From: an uncultured Bacteroides sp.
GTDB taxonomy: Bacteria; Bacteroidota; Bacteroidia; Bacteroidales; Bacteroidaceae
Assembly (NCBI GenBank): GCA_905197435.1
Contig: CAJJYX010000006.1
Span: forward strand, 1-41,804
DNA length: 41,804 bases
Reading direction: 5' to 3'
Within the stretch, counting starts at the first letter, position 1. Each line of letters opens with the position of its first letter. Shown here piece after piece: positions 34,574 to 41,804 of this stretch. Under the pieces are notes generated by a model. That model saw nothing but the letters and a program-made list of their open reading frames with translations, searched no databases and was not told where the DNA came from. The position numbers and the translations under genes were made by a program.

Positions 34574-36127
34574 ATGACATTTGAGATATTGTTTGTGCTG
34601 TTGGCATTGTTGGGCATGGTGGTTGCCTTGGTCCTGGATAAAATGCGTCCGGGCATGGTGCTCTTTTCTGTTGTAGTGCTGTTTTTATGCGCAGGTATCC
34701 TTACTCCTAAGGAAATGCTTGAAGGGTTCAGTAATAAGGGAATGATAACTGTTGCTATGCTATTTCTGATCAGTGAAGGTATCAGGCAGTCTGGAGCCTT
34801 GGGACAAGTGATTAAGAAGCTGCTTCCCCAAGGCCATACTACGGTCTTCAGAGCACAATTTCGTATGTTACCCACCATTTCTTTTATTTCTGCTTTCCTG
34901 AATAATACCCCAGTAGTTGTTATCTTCGCTCCCATTATCAAACGTTGGGCTGAATCAGTGAAATTACCTGCGACCAAGTTTTTGATACCTCTTTCTTATG
35001 TTACCATACTTGGTGGTATATGTACATTGATAGGTACATCAACTAATCTGGTGGTGCATGGCATGATATTGGAAGCAGGATATGAAGGCTTCACTATGTT
35101 CGAGTTGGGAAAAGTCGGGGTTTTCATTGCAGTTGCCGGTATCCTTTATTTGTTGGTCTTTTCTTCAAAACTTTTGCCGGATGTCCGTACAGATGCACTG
35201 AAGTCGGATGAGGAACCTGAGGAACATGGAAATTTGCATCGGGTGGAGGCTGTGCTTGGAGCTCGTTTTCCCGGCATCAACAAGAAACTCGGAGATTTTA
35301 ATTTTAAGCGGCACTATGGGGCCGAAGTGAAGGAAATCAAACGTAATGGACAGCGCATAATCGGGAGTCTGGAAAATGAATACCTCCGCGAAGGAGATAC
35401 GCTGGTAGTGATGGCAGATGATTCTTTTGTGAAGACATGGGGAGAGTCATCTGTGTTTGTATTGTTGGCTAACGGTAAGGATACGGAACCGGTGCCGGGA
35501 AAGGGTAAGCGTTGGTTTGCATTGGTCTTGTTAATTTTAATGATAGTAGGGGCGACAATTGGTGAACTTCCGATAGTCAAGGAAGCATTTCCGGAAATCA
35601 AGCTGGATATGTTTTTCTTTGTTTCCATAACTACCATAATCATGGCTTGGACAAAAATATTCCCGGCACGCAAGTATACCAAGTATATTTCTTGGGATAT
35701 CCTGATAACGATTGCTTGCGCTTTTGCTATCAGTAAGGCGATGGTGAACTCCGGTGTGGCAGATGCAGTGGCACGTTTCATTATCGGTATGAGTAATCAT
35801 TATGGACCTCACGTTTTGTTGGCTGTTATGTTTATCATAACGAATCTGTTTACGGAACTGATAACGAACAATGCGGCAGCGGCGCTTGCTTTTCCTTTGG
35901 CACTTTCTATTTCGTCGCAGATGGGAGTCAGTCCGATGCCTTTCTTTGTGGTGATTTGCATGGCGGCTTCTGCCAGTTTCTCTACTCCTATCGGATATCA
36001 GACCAATTTGATTGTGCAGGGTATCGGCAACTACAAGTTCACGGACTTTGTGCGTATCGGACTGCCTCTGAACATTATTACTTTTTTGATATCAATTTTT
36101 TTGATTCCTTTAATTTGGCCGTTTTAA
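34574..36127 (+). CDS. SLC13/DASS-family anion transporter, probable sulfate permease
   Basis: The 517-aa inner-membrane protein has about 11 helices in two halves, each with the paired asparagine/threonine motifs of the DASS family: NNTPVV (110-115) with GTSTNLV (154-160), and TNNAAAAL with TPIGYQTNL in the second half. Between them, about 220-285, is one RCK_C (TrkA_C) domain, a layout typical of the SLC13 proteins annotated as sulfate transporters. Placement between cysQ and cysC makes sulfate the probable substrate. Confidence 0.9.
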   Translation: MTFEILFVLLALLGMVVALVLDKMRPGMVLFSVVVLFLCAGILTPKEMLEGFSNKGMITVAMLFLISEGIRQSGALGQVIKKLLPQGHTTVFRAQFRMLPTISFISAFLNNTPVVVIFAPIIKRWAESVKLPATKFLIPLSYVTILGGICTLIGTSTNLVVHGMILEAGYEGFTMFELGKVGVFIAVAGILYLLVFSSKLLPDVRTDALKSDEEPEEHGNLHRVEAVLGARFPGINKKLGDFNFKRHYGAEVKEIKRNGQRIIGSLENEYLREGDTLVVMADDSFVKTWGESSVFVLLANGKDTEPVPGKGKRWFALVLLILMIVGATIGELPIVKEAFPEIKLDMFFFVSITTIIMAWTKIFPARKYTKYISWDILITIACAFAISKAMVNSGVADAVARFIIGMSNHYGPHVLLAVMFIITNLFTELITNNAAAALAFPLALSISSQMGVSPMPFFVVICMAASASFSTPIGYQTNLIVQGIGNYKFTDFVRIGLPLNIITFLISIFLIPLIWPF

Positions 36128-36148
36128 ATAAAGAAGAAAGAATAATAT

Positions 36149-36754
36149 ATGGAAGAAAACAATCACATATATCCGATATTTGACCGGATGCTGACACGTC
36201 AGGATAAAGAGAACCTGCTGAAACAGCATAGCGTGATGATTTGGTTTACCGGCTTGAGTGGCTCCGGAAAAAGTACGATAGCTATTGCTTTGGAGCGTGA
36301 GCTTCACAAGCGTGGGATACTTTGTCGCATTCTGGATGGCGACAATATCCGTAGTGGCATAAACAATAACCTAGGATTTACGGAGGCTGACCGCGTGGAG
36401 AATATCCGCCGCATAGCCGAAGTCTCCAAACTCTTTCTCGATGCAGGTGTTATTACAATCGCGGCTTTTATCAGTCCCAATAATGATATCCGCGAAATGG
36501 CGGCCCATATCATCGGAGAGGATGATTTCCTGGAAGTTTATGTCAGCACTCCGCTTGAAGAGTGCGAGCGCCGTGATGTGAAGGGGCTTTATGCAAAGGC
36601 GCGTAAGGGAGAGATTAAGAATTTTACGGGTATTTCGGCTCCTTTTGAGGCACCGGCTCACCCGGCTTTGACATTGGATACTTCCGTACTTAGCCTGGAA
36701 GAATCTGTCAATAAGTTGTTGGAACTCATTTTGCCAAGAATTCAAAAGAAATAA
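36149..36754 (+). CDS. cysC: Adenylylsulfate (APS) kinase
   Basis: The 201-aa enzyme phosphorylates APS to PAPS, the sulfonate donor. It has the P-loop GLSGSGKST (35-43), LDGDNIRSGINNNLGF (substrate site), the family helix ENIRRIAEVSKLF and AFISPNNDIR, then the lid segment GLYAKARKGEIKNFTG. The stand-alone form matches separate cysD and cysN rather than a CysNC fusion. It lies 21 bp after the transporter and 6 bp before cysD. Confidence 0.97.
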   Translation: MEENNHIYPIFDRMLTRQDKENLLKQHSVMIWFTGLSGSGKSTIAIALERELHKRGILCRILDGDNIRSGINNNLGFTEADRVENIRRIAEVSKLFLDAGVITIAAFISPNNDIREMAAHIIGEDDFLEVYVSTPLEECERRDVKGLYAKARKGEIKNFTGISAPFEAPAHPALTLDTSVLSLEESVNKLLELILPRIQKK

Positions 36755-36760
36755 GATATA

Positions 36761-37672
36761 ATGAAAGAAGAATATAGATTAAGCCATTTGAAGGAACTCG
36801 AAGCCGAGTCCATTCATATAATCCGTGAAGTGGCGGCAGGGGTTGAAAAACCGGTGATGCTGTATAGTATCGGAAAGGATTCTTCAGTTATGGTACGTTT
36901 GGCCGAGAAAGCTTTTTATCCGGGCAAAGTTCCATTTCCGTTAATGCATATTGATTCCAAATGGAAATTTAAGGAAATGATACAGTTCCGTGACGAATAT
37001 GCAAGGAAGTATGGTTGGAACTTGATAGTGGAAAGCAATATGGAAGCTTTCAATGCAGGTGTGGGCCCCTTCACTCATGGCAGTAAGGTGCATACGGACT
37101 TGATGAAAACACAAGCCTTGCTCCATGCACTGGATAAGTACAAGTTTGACGCTGCATTCGGTGGCGCTCGTCGTGACGAGGAAAAGTCACGTGCCAAAGA
37201 GCGAATCTTCTCCTTCCGTGACAAATTCCATCAGTGGGACCCCAAGAATCAGCGTCCCGAGTTGTGGGATATTTACAATGCCCGCGTACATAAAGGGGAA
37301 AGTATCCGCGTGTTTCCGTTGAGTAACTGGACGGAACTGGACATCTGGCAATATATACGTTTGGAAAACATCCCTATCGTACCGTTGTATTTTGCCAAGG
37401 AACGTCCTTGTGTGGAGATTGACGGTAATCTGATTATGGCAGATGATGACCGCTTGCCGGCACAATACCGTGACCAGATAAAGATGCGCATGGTACGTTT
37501 CCGTACTTTGGGCTGCTGGCCGTTGACCGGTGCTGTGGAAAGTGATGCCGACACTATTGAGAAGATTGTCGAAGAAATGATGACTACTACCAAGAGCGAA
37601 CGTACGACCCGTGTTATTGACTTTGACCAGGATGCAAGCATGGAACAGAAAAAACGTGAGGGCTATTTTTAA
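36761..37672 (+). CDS. cysD: Sulfate adenylyltransferase subunit 2
   Basis: The 303-aa PP-loop ATPase is the catalytic subunit that forms APS from sulfate and ATP. The PP-loop SIGKDSS is at 36-42, preceded by KPVMLY, and the family regions [29 protein letters not shown] and [12 protein letters not shown] follow. Length is standard. It is followed after 25 bp by cysN, its GTPase partner. Confidence 0.97.
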   Translation: MKEEYRLSHLKELEAESIHIIREVAAGVEKPVMLYSIGKDSSVMVRLAEKAFYPGKVPFPLMHIDSKWKFKEMIQFRDEYARKYGWNLIVESNMEAFNAGVGPFTHGSKVHTDLMKTQALLHALDKYKFDAAFGGARRDEEKSRAKERIFSFRDKFHQWDPKNQRPELWDIYNARVHKGESIRVFPLSNWTELDIWQYIRLENIPIVPLYFAKERPCVEIDGNLIMADDDRLPAQYRDQIKMRMVRFRTLGCWPLTGAVESDADTIEKIVEEMMTTTKSERTTRVIDFDQDASMEQKKREGYF

Positions 37673-37697
37673 ACGATTAACCATTAAGAATGAAAAA

Positions 37698-39161
37698 ATG
37701 AATGATTCTAATCTCGATATAAAGGCTTTTCTTGATAAGGATGAGCAAAAAGATTTGCTAAGGCTGCTGACTGCCGGTTCTGTGGACGATGGAAAATCCA
37801 CGTTGATAGGCCGTTTGTTGTTCGATAGCAAGAAACTGTATGAAGACCAATTGGACGCATTGGAGCGTGATAGCAAGCGCATGGGAAATGCCGGCGACCA
37901 TATAGACTATGCTCTTCTGCTGGATGGTTTGAAGGCCGAACGTGAGCAAGGTATCACTATCGACGTAGCTTATCGCTATTTTTCGACGAACAACCGTAAA
38001 TTTATCATTGCCGACACTCCGGGACACGAGCAGTATACACGCAATATGATTACCGGAGGTTCTACCGCCAACTTGGCCATTATCTTGGTAGATGCACGTA
38101 TGGGTGTCATTACGCAGACACGCCGACATACCTTTCTGGTTTCGTTGCTGGGCATTAAGCATGTGGTGCTTGCTGTCAATAAGATGGACTTGGTGGATTT
38201 CTCGGAAGAGCGTTTCAATGAGATAGTCGATGAATACCGGAAATTTATAGCCCCATTGGGTATTCCCGATGTGAATTGCATTCCTCTGTCTGCTCTGGAT
38301 GGTGACAATGTGGTGGAGAAATCAGAACGTACCCCTTGGTATAAGGGCGTTTCGCTCTTGGATTTTCTGGAGACGGTACATATTGACAATGACCATAATC
38401 TGGCAGACTTCCGCTTTCCGGTTCAATATGTATTGCGTCCCAATCTTGATTTCCGGGGTTTTTGCGGTAAAGTGGCTTCCGGCATTGTGCGCAAGGGAGA
38501 CGAGGTGATGGCATTGCCTTCCGGTAAGAAATCACATATCAAAAGTATAGTTACTTATGACGGAGAGTTGGACTACGCTTTCCCGCCTCAGTCTGTCACA
38601 TTGACTTTGGAGGATGAAATAGACGTGTCGCGCGGTGAAATGCTGGTACATCCGGACAACCTGCCTGTCATGGATCGCAATTTTGAGGCGATGCTGGTGT
38701 GGATGGATGAAGAACCGATGGATATCAACAAATCATTCTTCATCAAGCAGACTACCAATATGAGCCGTACCCGCATTGACAGTATCAAATATAAGGTGGA
38801 TGTTAATACGATGGAACACCTTTCCATTGACAACGGAAAGCTGAACAAGGATACACTGCCGATGCAGCTCAACCAAATAGCGCGCGTGGTGCTGACTACT
38901 GCCAAAGAACTTTTCTTCGACCCTTATCAGAAAAATAAGGCTACCGGTTCGTTTATCTTGATAGATCCGATAACCAACAACACCTGTGCCGTAGGTATGA
39001 TTATCGATAGGGTAGAGGATAAGGATATGCACTTGTCCGAGGACTTGCCCGTGCTGAACTTGCCGAAACTGGGCATTGCTCCCGAACATTATGAAGCTAT
39101 CGAAAAGGCCGTGAAGGAGCTGGGACGCCAAGGTATTGCAGTGATTGTAGAGAAGGAATAG
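37698..39161 (+). CDS. cysN: Sulfate adenylyltransferase subunit 1 (GTPase)
   Basis: The 487-aa GTPase couples GTP hydrolysis to APS formation by CysD. The ATG at 37698 is chosen; a frame opening at 37611 overlaps the end of cysD with no similarity. G motifs are [10 protein letters not shown] (26-35), [23 protein letters not shown] and [11 protein letters not shown]-Tu-like beta-barrel domains 2 and 3 follow. There is no fused APS kinase domain. Directly after its stop lies a 22-bp-period dyad array, and then the sulfotransferase gene. Confidence 0.96.
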   Translation: MNDSNLDIKAFLDKDEQKDLLRLLTAGSVDDGKSTLIGRLLFDSKKLYEDQLDALERDSKRMGNAGDHIDYALLLDGLKAEREQGITIDVAYRYFSTNNRKFIIADTPGHEQYTRNMITGGSTANLAIILVDARMGVITQTRRHTFLVSLLGIKHVVLAVNKMDLVDFSEERFNEIVDEYRKFIAPLGIPDVNCIPLSALDGDNVVEKSERTPWYKGVSLLDFLETVHIDNDHNLADFRFPVQYVLRPNLDFRGFCGKVASGIVRKGDEVMALPSGKKSHIKSIVTYDGELDYAFPPQSVTLTLEDEIDVSRGEMLVHPDNLPVMDRNFEAMLVWMDEEPMDINKSFFIKQTTNMSRTRIDSIKYKVDVNTMEHLSIDNGKLNKDTLPMQLNQIARVVLTTAKELFFDPYQKNKATGSFILIDPITNNTCAVGMIIDRVEDKDMHLSEDLPVLNLPKLGIAPEHYEAIEKAVKELGRQGIAVIVEKE

Positions 39162-39162
39162 G

Positions 39163-39295
39163 CTTTTCTTACATGGGAAAAGATTGTTCCCTACTAAGGA
39201 AACTGTCGTTCCCCACCGAGGAAACGCTCGTTCCCCACCGGGGAAACACTCGTTCCCTGCTGAGGAAATGACTTTTACCGTGAGAGGTAAATGTA
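39163..39295. repeat. 22-bp-period dyad array B
   Basis: GTTCCC recurs at 39186, 39208, 39230 and 39252, exactly 22 bp apart, each followed by GGAAA 12 bp on. Flanking units keep the symmetry with changed bases: CTTTTC with GAAAAG (39163-39182) and TTTACC with GGTAAA (39274-39291). The six dyad centres (39172.5, 39194.5, 39216.5, 39238.5, 39260.5, 39282.5) are in perfect register. The array fills most of the 165 bp between cysN and the sulfotransferase gene. It has the same period and symmetry as array A at 15984-16093 but an unrelated sequence. It is not CRISPR-like, and its function is unknown. Confidence 0.88.
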
Positions 39296-39326
39296 TGATA
39301 AATATAACAGATTAATATATAGATAA

Positions 39327-40433
39327 ATGGGATTATTAGAATTTAATAAGCTTCCGATAAACACATTAGTGGGCGCTGACTGGAAAACATTCAAAGATGT
39401 AACGAAGGAGCGGGAAATAGATGCAGCCTACAAAGGTAAGTATCGGTTGACAAAAGCTGTCTGCCGTTTACTTTCCACCTTGACTCCTTTGCAGGACAAA
39501 TGCTATGAGAAGTTGTTGGCGGATAAACCTTTAGAACATGACCCGGTATTTATTTTGGGACACTGGCGCAGTGGGACGACGTTTGTACACAATGTCTTTT
39601 CTTGCGACAAGCATTTCGGCTATAATACCACCTATCAGACTGTGTTCCCGCATCTCATAATGTGGGGACAACCTTTCTTTAAGAAAAACATGAGTTGGCT
39701 GATGCCGGACAAACGTCCCACGGATAATATGGAATTGGCTGTGGACCTTCCGCAGGAAGAGGAGTTTGCATTGGCAAACATGATGCCCTACACTTATTAT
39801 AATTTCTGGTTTCTGCCTAAGTATCAGCAAGAGTATGCCGATAAATACCTGCTGTTTGACACTATCACCGAGAAGGAACTGAAAGTGTTTGAAGAGACTT
39901 TTGTCAAACTGATAAAGATTTCTCTCTGGAATACGAACGGAACTCAGTTTCTCAGCAAGAATCCGCCTCATACGGGGCGCGTAAAGGAGCTTGTCAAGAT
40001 GTTCCCAAATGCCAAGTTTATCTATCTGATGCGAAATCCTTATACTGTTTTTGAAAGTACCCGCAGTTTCTTCAGCAACACAATTCAGCCCTTGAAGTTG
40101 CAGGACATCAGCAACGAGGAGCTGGAGAAAAACATTTTATCCATTTATGCCAAGTTGTATCATAAGTACGAAGCAGACAAGGCATGTATTCCTGAGGGGA
40201 ACCTGATAGAAGTGAAGTTTGAGGATTTCGAAGCTGATGCAATGGGGATGACCGAACATATTTATAAAACTCTGTCCATCCCGGGCTTTGCAGAAGCTCG
40301 TGCCGATATTGAAAAGTACGTAGGCGGAAAGAAGGGATATAAGAAGAATAAATACAAATATGATGAGCGTACGGTGCAGTTGGTTCAAGCCAACTGGGAT
40401 TTTGCACTGGAACAGTGGAAATACGATTTATAG
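39327..40433 (+). CDS. PAPS-dependent sulfotransferase (candidate sterol/steroid type)
   Basis: The 368-aa cytoplasmic enzyme belongs to the Sulfotransfer_3 group. The 5'-phosphosulfate loop is GHWRSGTTFVH (78-88, with Arg81 to Thr85). The 3'-phosphate site is YLMRNPYTVFESTRSFF (233-249, with Arg236 and Ser244). KNPPHTGR (211-218) carries a histidine, His215, at a position often catalytic in this group. It follows a full set of PAPS-making genes. A B. thetaiotaomicron sulfotransferase in the same setting (BT_0416) is reported to sulfonate cholesterol and related steroids. That this is its orthologue is recalled from gene order, not computed. There is no separate -7 box in front, so it is probably read from the cysQ promoter through array B. 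Confidence 0.85.
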   Translation: MGLLEFNKLPINTLVGADWKTFKDVTKEREIDAAYKGKYRLTKAVCRLLSTLTPLQDKCYEKLLADKPLEHDPVFILGHWRSGTTFVHNVFSCDKHFGYNTTYQTVFPHLIMWGQPFFKKNMSWLMPDKRPTDNMELAVDLPQEEEFALANMMPYTYYNFWFLPKYQQEYADKYLLFDTITEKELKVFEETFVKLIKISLWNTNGTQFLSKNPPHTGRVKELVKMFPNAKFIYLMRNPYTVFESTRSFFSNTIQPLKLQDISNEELEKNILSIYAKLYHKYEADKACIPEGNLIEVKFEDFEADAMGMTEHIYKTLSIPGFAEARADIEKYVGGKKGYKKNKYKYDERTVQLVQANWDFALEQWKYDL

Positions 40434-40472
40434 TGATTGCTAGTCATCAACTGTCAATTATCAATTAGAGCA

Positions 40473-41438
40473 ATGAATCAAAAGAAAGTTCGTATATTGG
40501 GAGTGCTGTTGGCTATACTTTGTTGCGGAGTGGTTTCCGCACAGCAGCATGAAGTAGAGATGATTCCTTTTGGAAATATGGATCAATGGATTGACCGGCA
40601 AATCAAGGAATCCGGCATTATTGGCGGTGCCACAAAACATGTGTATGCCATCGGGCCTACTGCCACTATCACAGATAACAAGGCATATAAGAATATGGGA
40701 GGTTCGCCATGGGCAACGTCCAATGTGATGGCTCGGGTGGCTGGTATTACGAAAACCAATACTTCTGTGTTTCCGGAAAAAAGAGGGGATGGCTTCTGTG
40801 CCCGTATGGACACTCGTATGGAAAGTGTAAAAGTTTTGGGAATAGTAGATATAACAGTATTGGCTGCAGGATCCATGTTTCTGGGTGAAGTGCACGAACC
40901 TATCAAGGGAACCAAGAATCCGCAGAAAATGCTGAATTCCGGCATACCGTTTACGAAGAAGCCGATTGCCATACAGTTTGATTATAAAGTAAAAATGTCC
41001 GATCGCGAGAAGCGCATTCGTGCAACAGGCTTTAGCCGTATTACAGATGTGGATGGAAAGGATTTTCCGGAAGTGAATCTGTTTCTGCAAAAGCGCTGGG
41101 AAGATGAGAAGGGGAATATTTATGCCAAACGTGTAGGAACGATGGTAGTGAGATATTATGCGACTACCGACTGGCATAATAATGCCACTTATGCCATTAT
41201 GTATGGCGATATTACCGGTGATCCTGCATATAAGGCTCAAATGATGCGCCTTCAGGTTGAAGAGCGTTATGCGGTCAATAGTAAAGGGGAAAGTGTTCCT
41301 ATCAAGGAAGTTGCCTGGGGAACGAAGGATGATGTTCCTACTCACTTGCTGTTGCAGTTCACCTCCAGCCATGGTGGCGCTTACATAGGCTCCCCCGGCA
41401 ATTCATTGTGGATTGACAATGTGAAATTGGTATTCTGA
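40473..41438 (+). CDS. Secreted PCMD-like protein of unknown function
   Basis: The 321-aa protein starts at the ATG at 40473, opening a signal peptide (MNQKKVRILGVLLAILCCGVVSA, cut before QQ). The body is beta-rich, with IPFGNMDQWIDRQIKES near the N-terminus, FCARMDTRMESVKVLG and a final HGGAYIGSPGNSLWIDNVKLVF. The FGNMDQW opening and the ending SLWIDNVKL resemble PCMD (putative carbohydrate metabolism) domains of Bacteroidetes. It lies 39 bp after the sulfotransferase and is probably in the same operon. Its job there is not known; it is the only exported protein of the set and might bind or export a sulfonated product, which is a guess. Confidence 0.75.
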   Translation: MNQKKVRILGVLLAILCCGVVSAQQHEVEMIPFGNMDQWIDRQIKESGIIGGATKHVYAIGPTATITDNKAYKNMGGSPWATSNVMARVAGITKTNTSVFPEKRGDGFCARMDTRMESVKVLGIVDITVLAAGSMFLGEVHEPIKGTKNPQKMLNSGIPFTKKPIAIQFDYKVKMSDREKRIRATGFSRITDVDGKDFPEVNLFLQKRWEDEKGNIYAKRVGTMVVRYYATTDWHNNATYAIMYGDITGDPAYKAQMMRLQVEERYAVNSKGESVPIKEVAWGTKDDVPTHLLLQFTSSHGGAYIGSPGNSLWIDNVKLVF

Positions 41439-41751
41439 ACTTAATCAGGAATTATTGTATGGCTTTCTGTATGTGACTGGTGGAATTTTTCATCAGATAG
41501 ATCTGCTTATGTCTTACGTGTACTGATTCTCCTTGCCCTTATTCCTCACAGTTTTCCCGTAAGCTTGTGATTCTTCTTTGTATCCGGGTCCTTCATCATG
41601 GTTTGTTACACATAGATGAATAGGATATAAAACATATACAAATTGCATTGTACTTTCTGAATTGCTAAAGAATTCTTGATAAACATTATAATCATCTGTT
41701 TGGGGTTTTAGAAGTAAAAGCTGCTTTATTTCATTTTTTACTCAAAAAATC
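41439..41751. other. Intergenic region without a recognised gene
   Basis: This 313-bp A/T-rich stretch after the PCMD-like gene has no coding frame with a credible start or family match, no tRNA and no 22-bp repeat. No strong terminator hairpin is visible either. It leads into the promoter at 41752-41782. Confidence 0.6.
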
Positions 41752-41782
41752 TTTGGTATTATTAAAAATGTGTCTATTTTTG
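41752..41782 (+). promoter_or_regulatory. Promoter for a gene beyond the right edge
   Basis: TTTG (41752-41755) and TATTTTTG (41775-41782) are separated by exactly 19 bp, a full match to the Bacteroides primary-sigma promoter. Only 22 bp remain after it in the window, so the gene it drives is not visible. Confidence 0.75.
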
Positions 41783-41804
41783 CATCGAGTTTTGTGTCGT
41801 GTAG

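Noticed and set aside
33742..39161. The cys genes as an assimilatory sulfate reduction operon
   Set aside because: PAPS reductase and sulfite reductase genes are absent, and cysQ and a sulfotransferase are present, so use of PAPS for sulfonation fits better.
1..41804. Insertion sequences, transposases, integrases or tRNA genes
   Set aside because: None was recognised among the coding frames or in the gaps.

Overview
The window is a stretch of a Bacteroides chromosome (Bacteroidales, gut type). The evidence is paired SusC/SusD genes, a one-protein hybrid two-component sensor, lipoproteins with acidic residues after the lipid cysteine, promoters with the Bacteroides -7 box (TAnnTTTG, sometimes with TTTG about 19 bp upstream), and weak Shine-Dalgarno signals. 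From memory, gene order closely follows the arabinan locus of B. thetaiotaomicron (about BT_0355 to BT_0373) and its sulfotransferase locus around BT_0416. I could not run an alignment, so species is not assigned.

Region 1 (1-25.1 kb) is an arabinan utilisation locus. A hybrid two-component regulator (16158-20435, minus) sits between two divergent operons. The leftward operon encodes a surface glycan-binding lipoprotein, two SusC/SusD pairs, a small FN3-like lipoprotein and a GH43 endo-arabinanase. It is followed by a lipoprotein aldose 1-epimerase and the start of a sodium:solute symporter, which may be a separate unit. The rightward operon encodes GH43, GH51 and GH43 enzymes. In the inferred pathway, surface endo-enzymes cut arabinan, SusCD import the oligosaccharides, periplasmic GH51/GH43 release arabinose, the epimerase interconverts anomers and the symporter imports the sugar. 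Both operons begin with the same direct-repeat operator at identical spacing to the -7 box, so the regulator probably fires them together.

Region 2 (25.2-30.1 kb) holds galactose genes (galM, an MFS sugar transporter and galK, all minus), followed by a divergent type I mannose-6-phosphate isomerase. Region 3 (30.1-33.5 kb) is ordinary chromosome: a small envelope operon (YtxH-like, holin-like, 86-aa protein), a DEAD-box RNA helicase, a lipocalin-like lipoprotein and a SPOR lipoprotein.

Region 4 (33.7-41.4 kb) is a sulfonation operon: cysQ, an SLC13 anion transporter, cysC, cysD, cysN, a sulfotransferase and a secreted PCMD-like protein. It can take up sulfate, make PAPS, transfer the sulfonate and clear the PAP by-product, with no reductive sulfate genes present. 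The last 366 bp carry a strong promoter for a gene beyond the edge.

The least explained structures are two intergenic arrays of dyads in exact 22-bp register (about 15984-16093 and 39163-39295). They have unrelated sequences but the same geometry, and each lies just downstream of a stop codon and upstream of a gene in the same direction.
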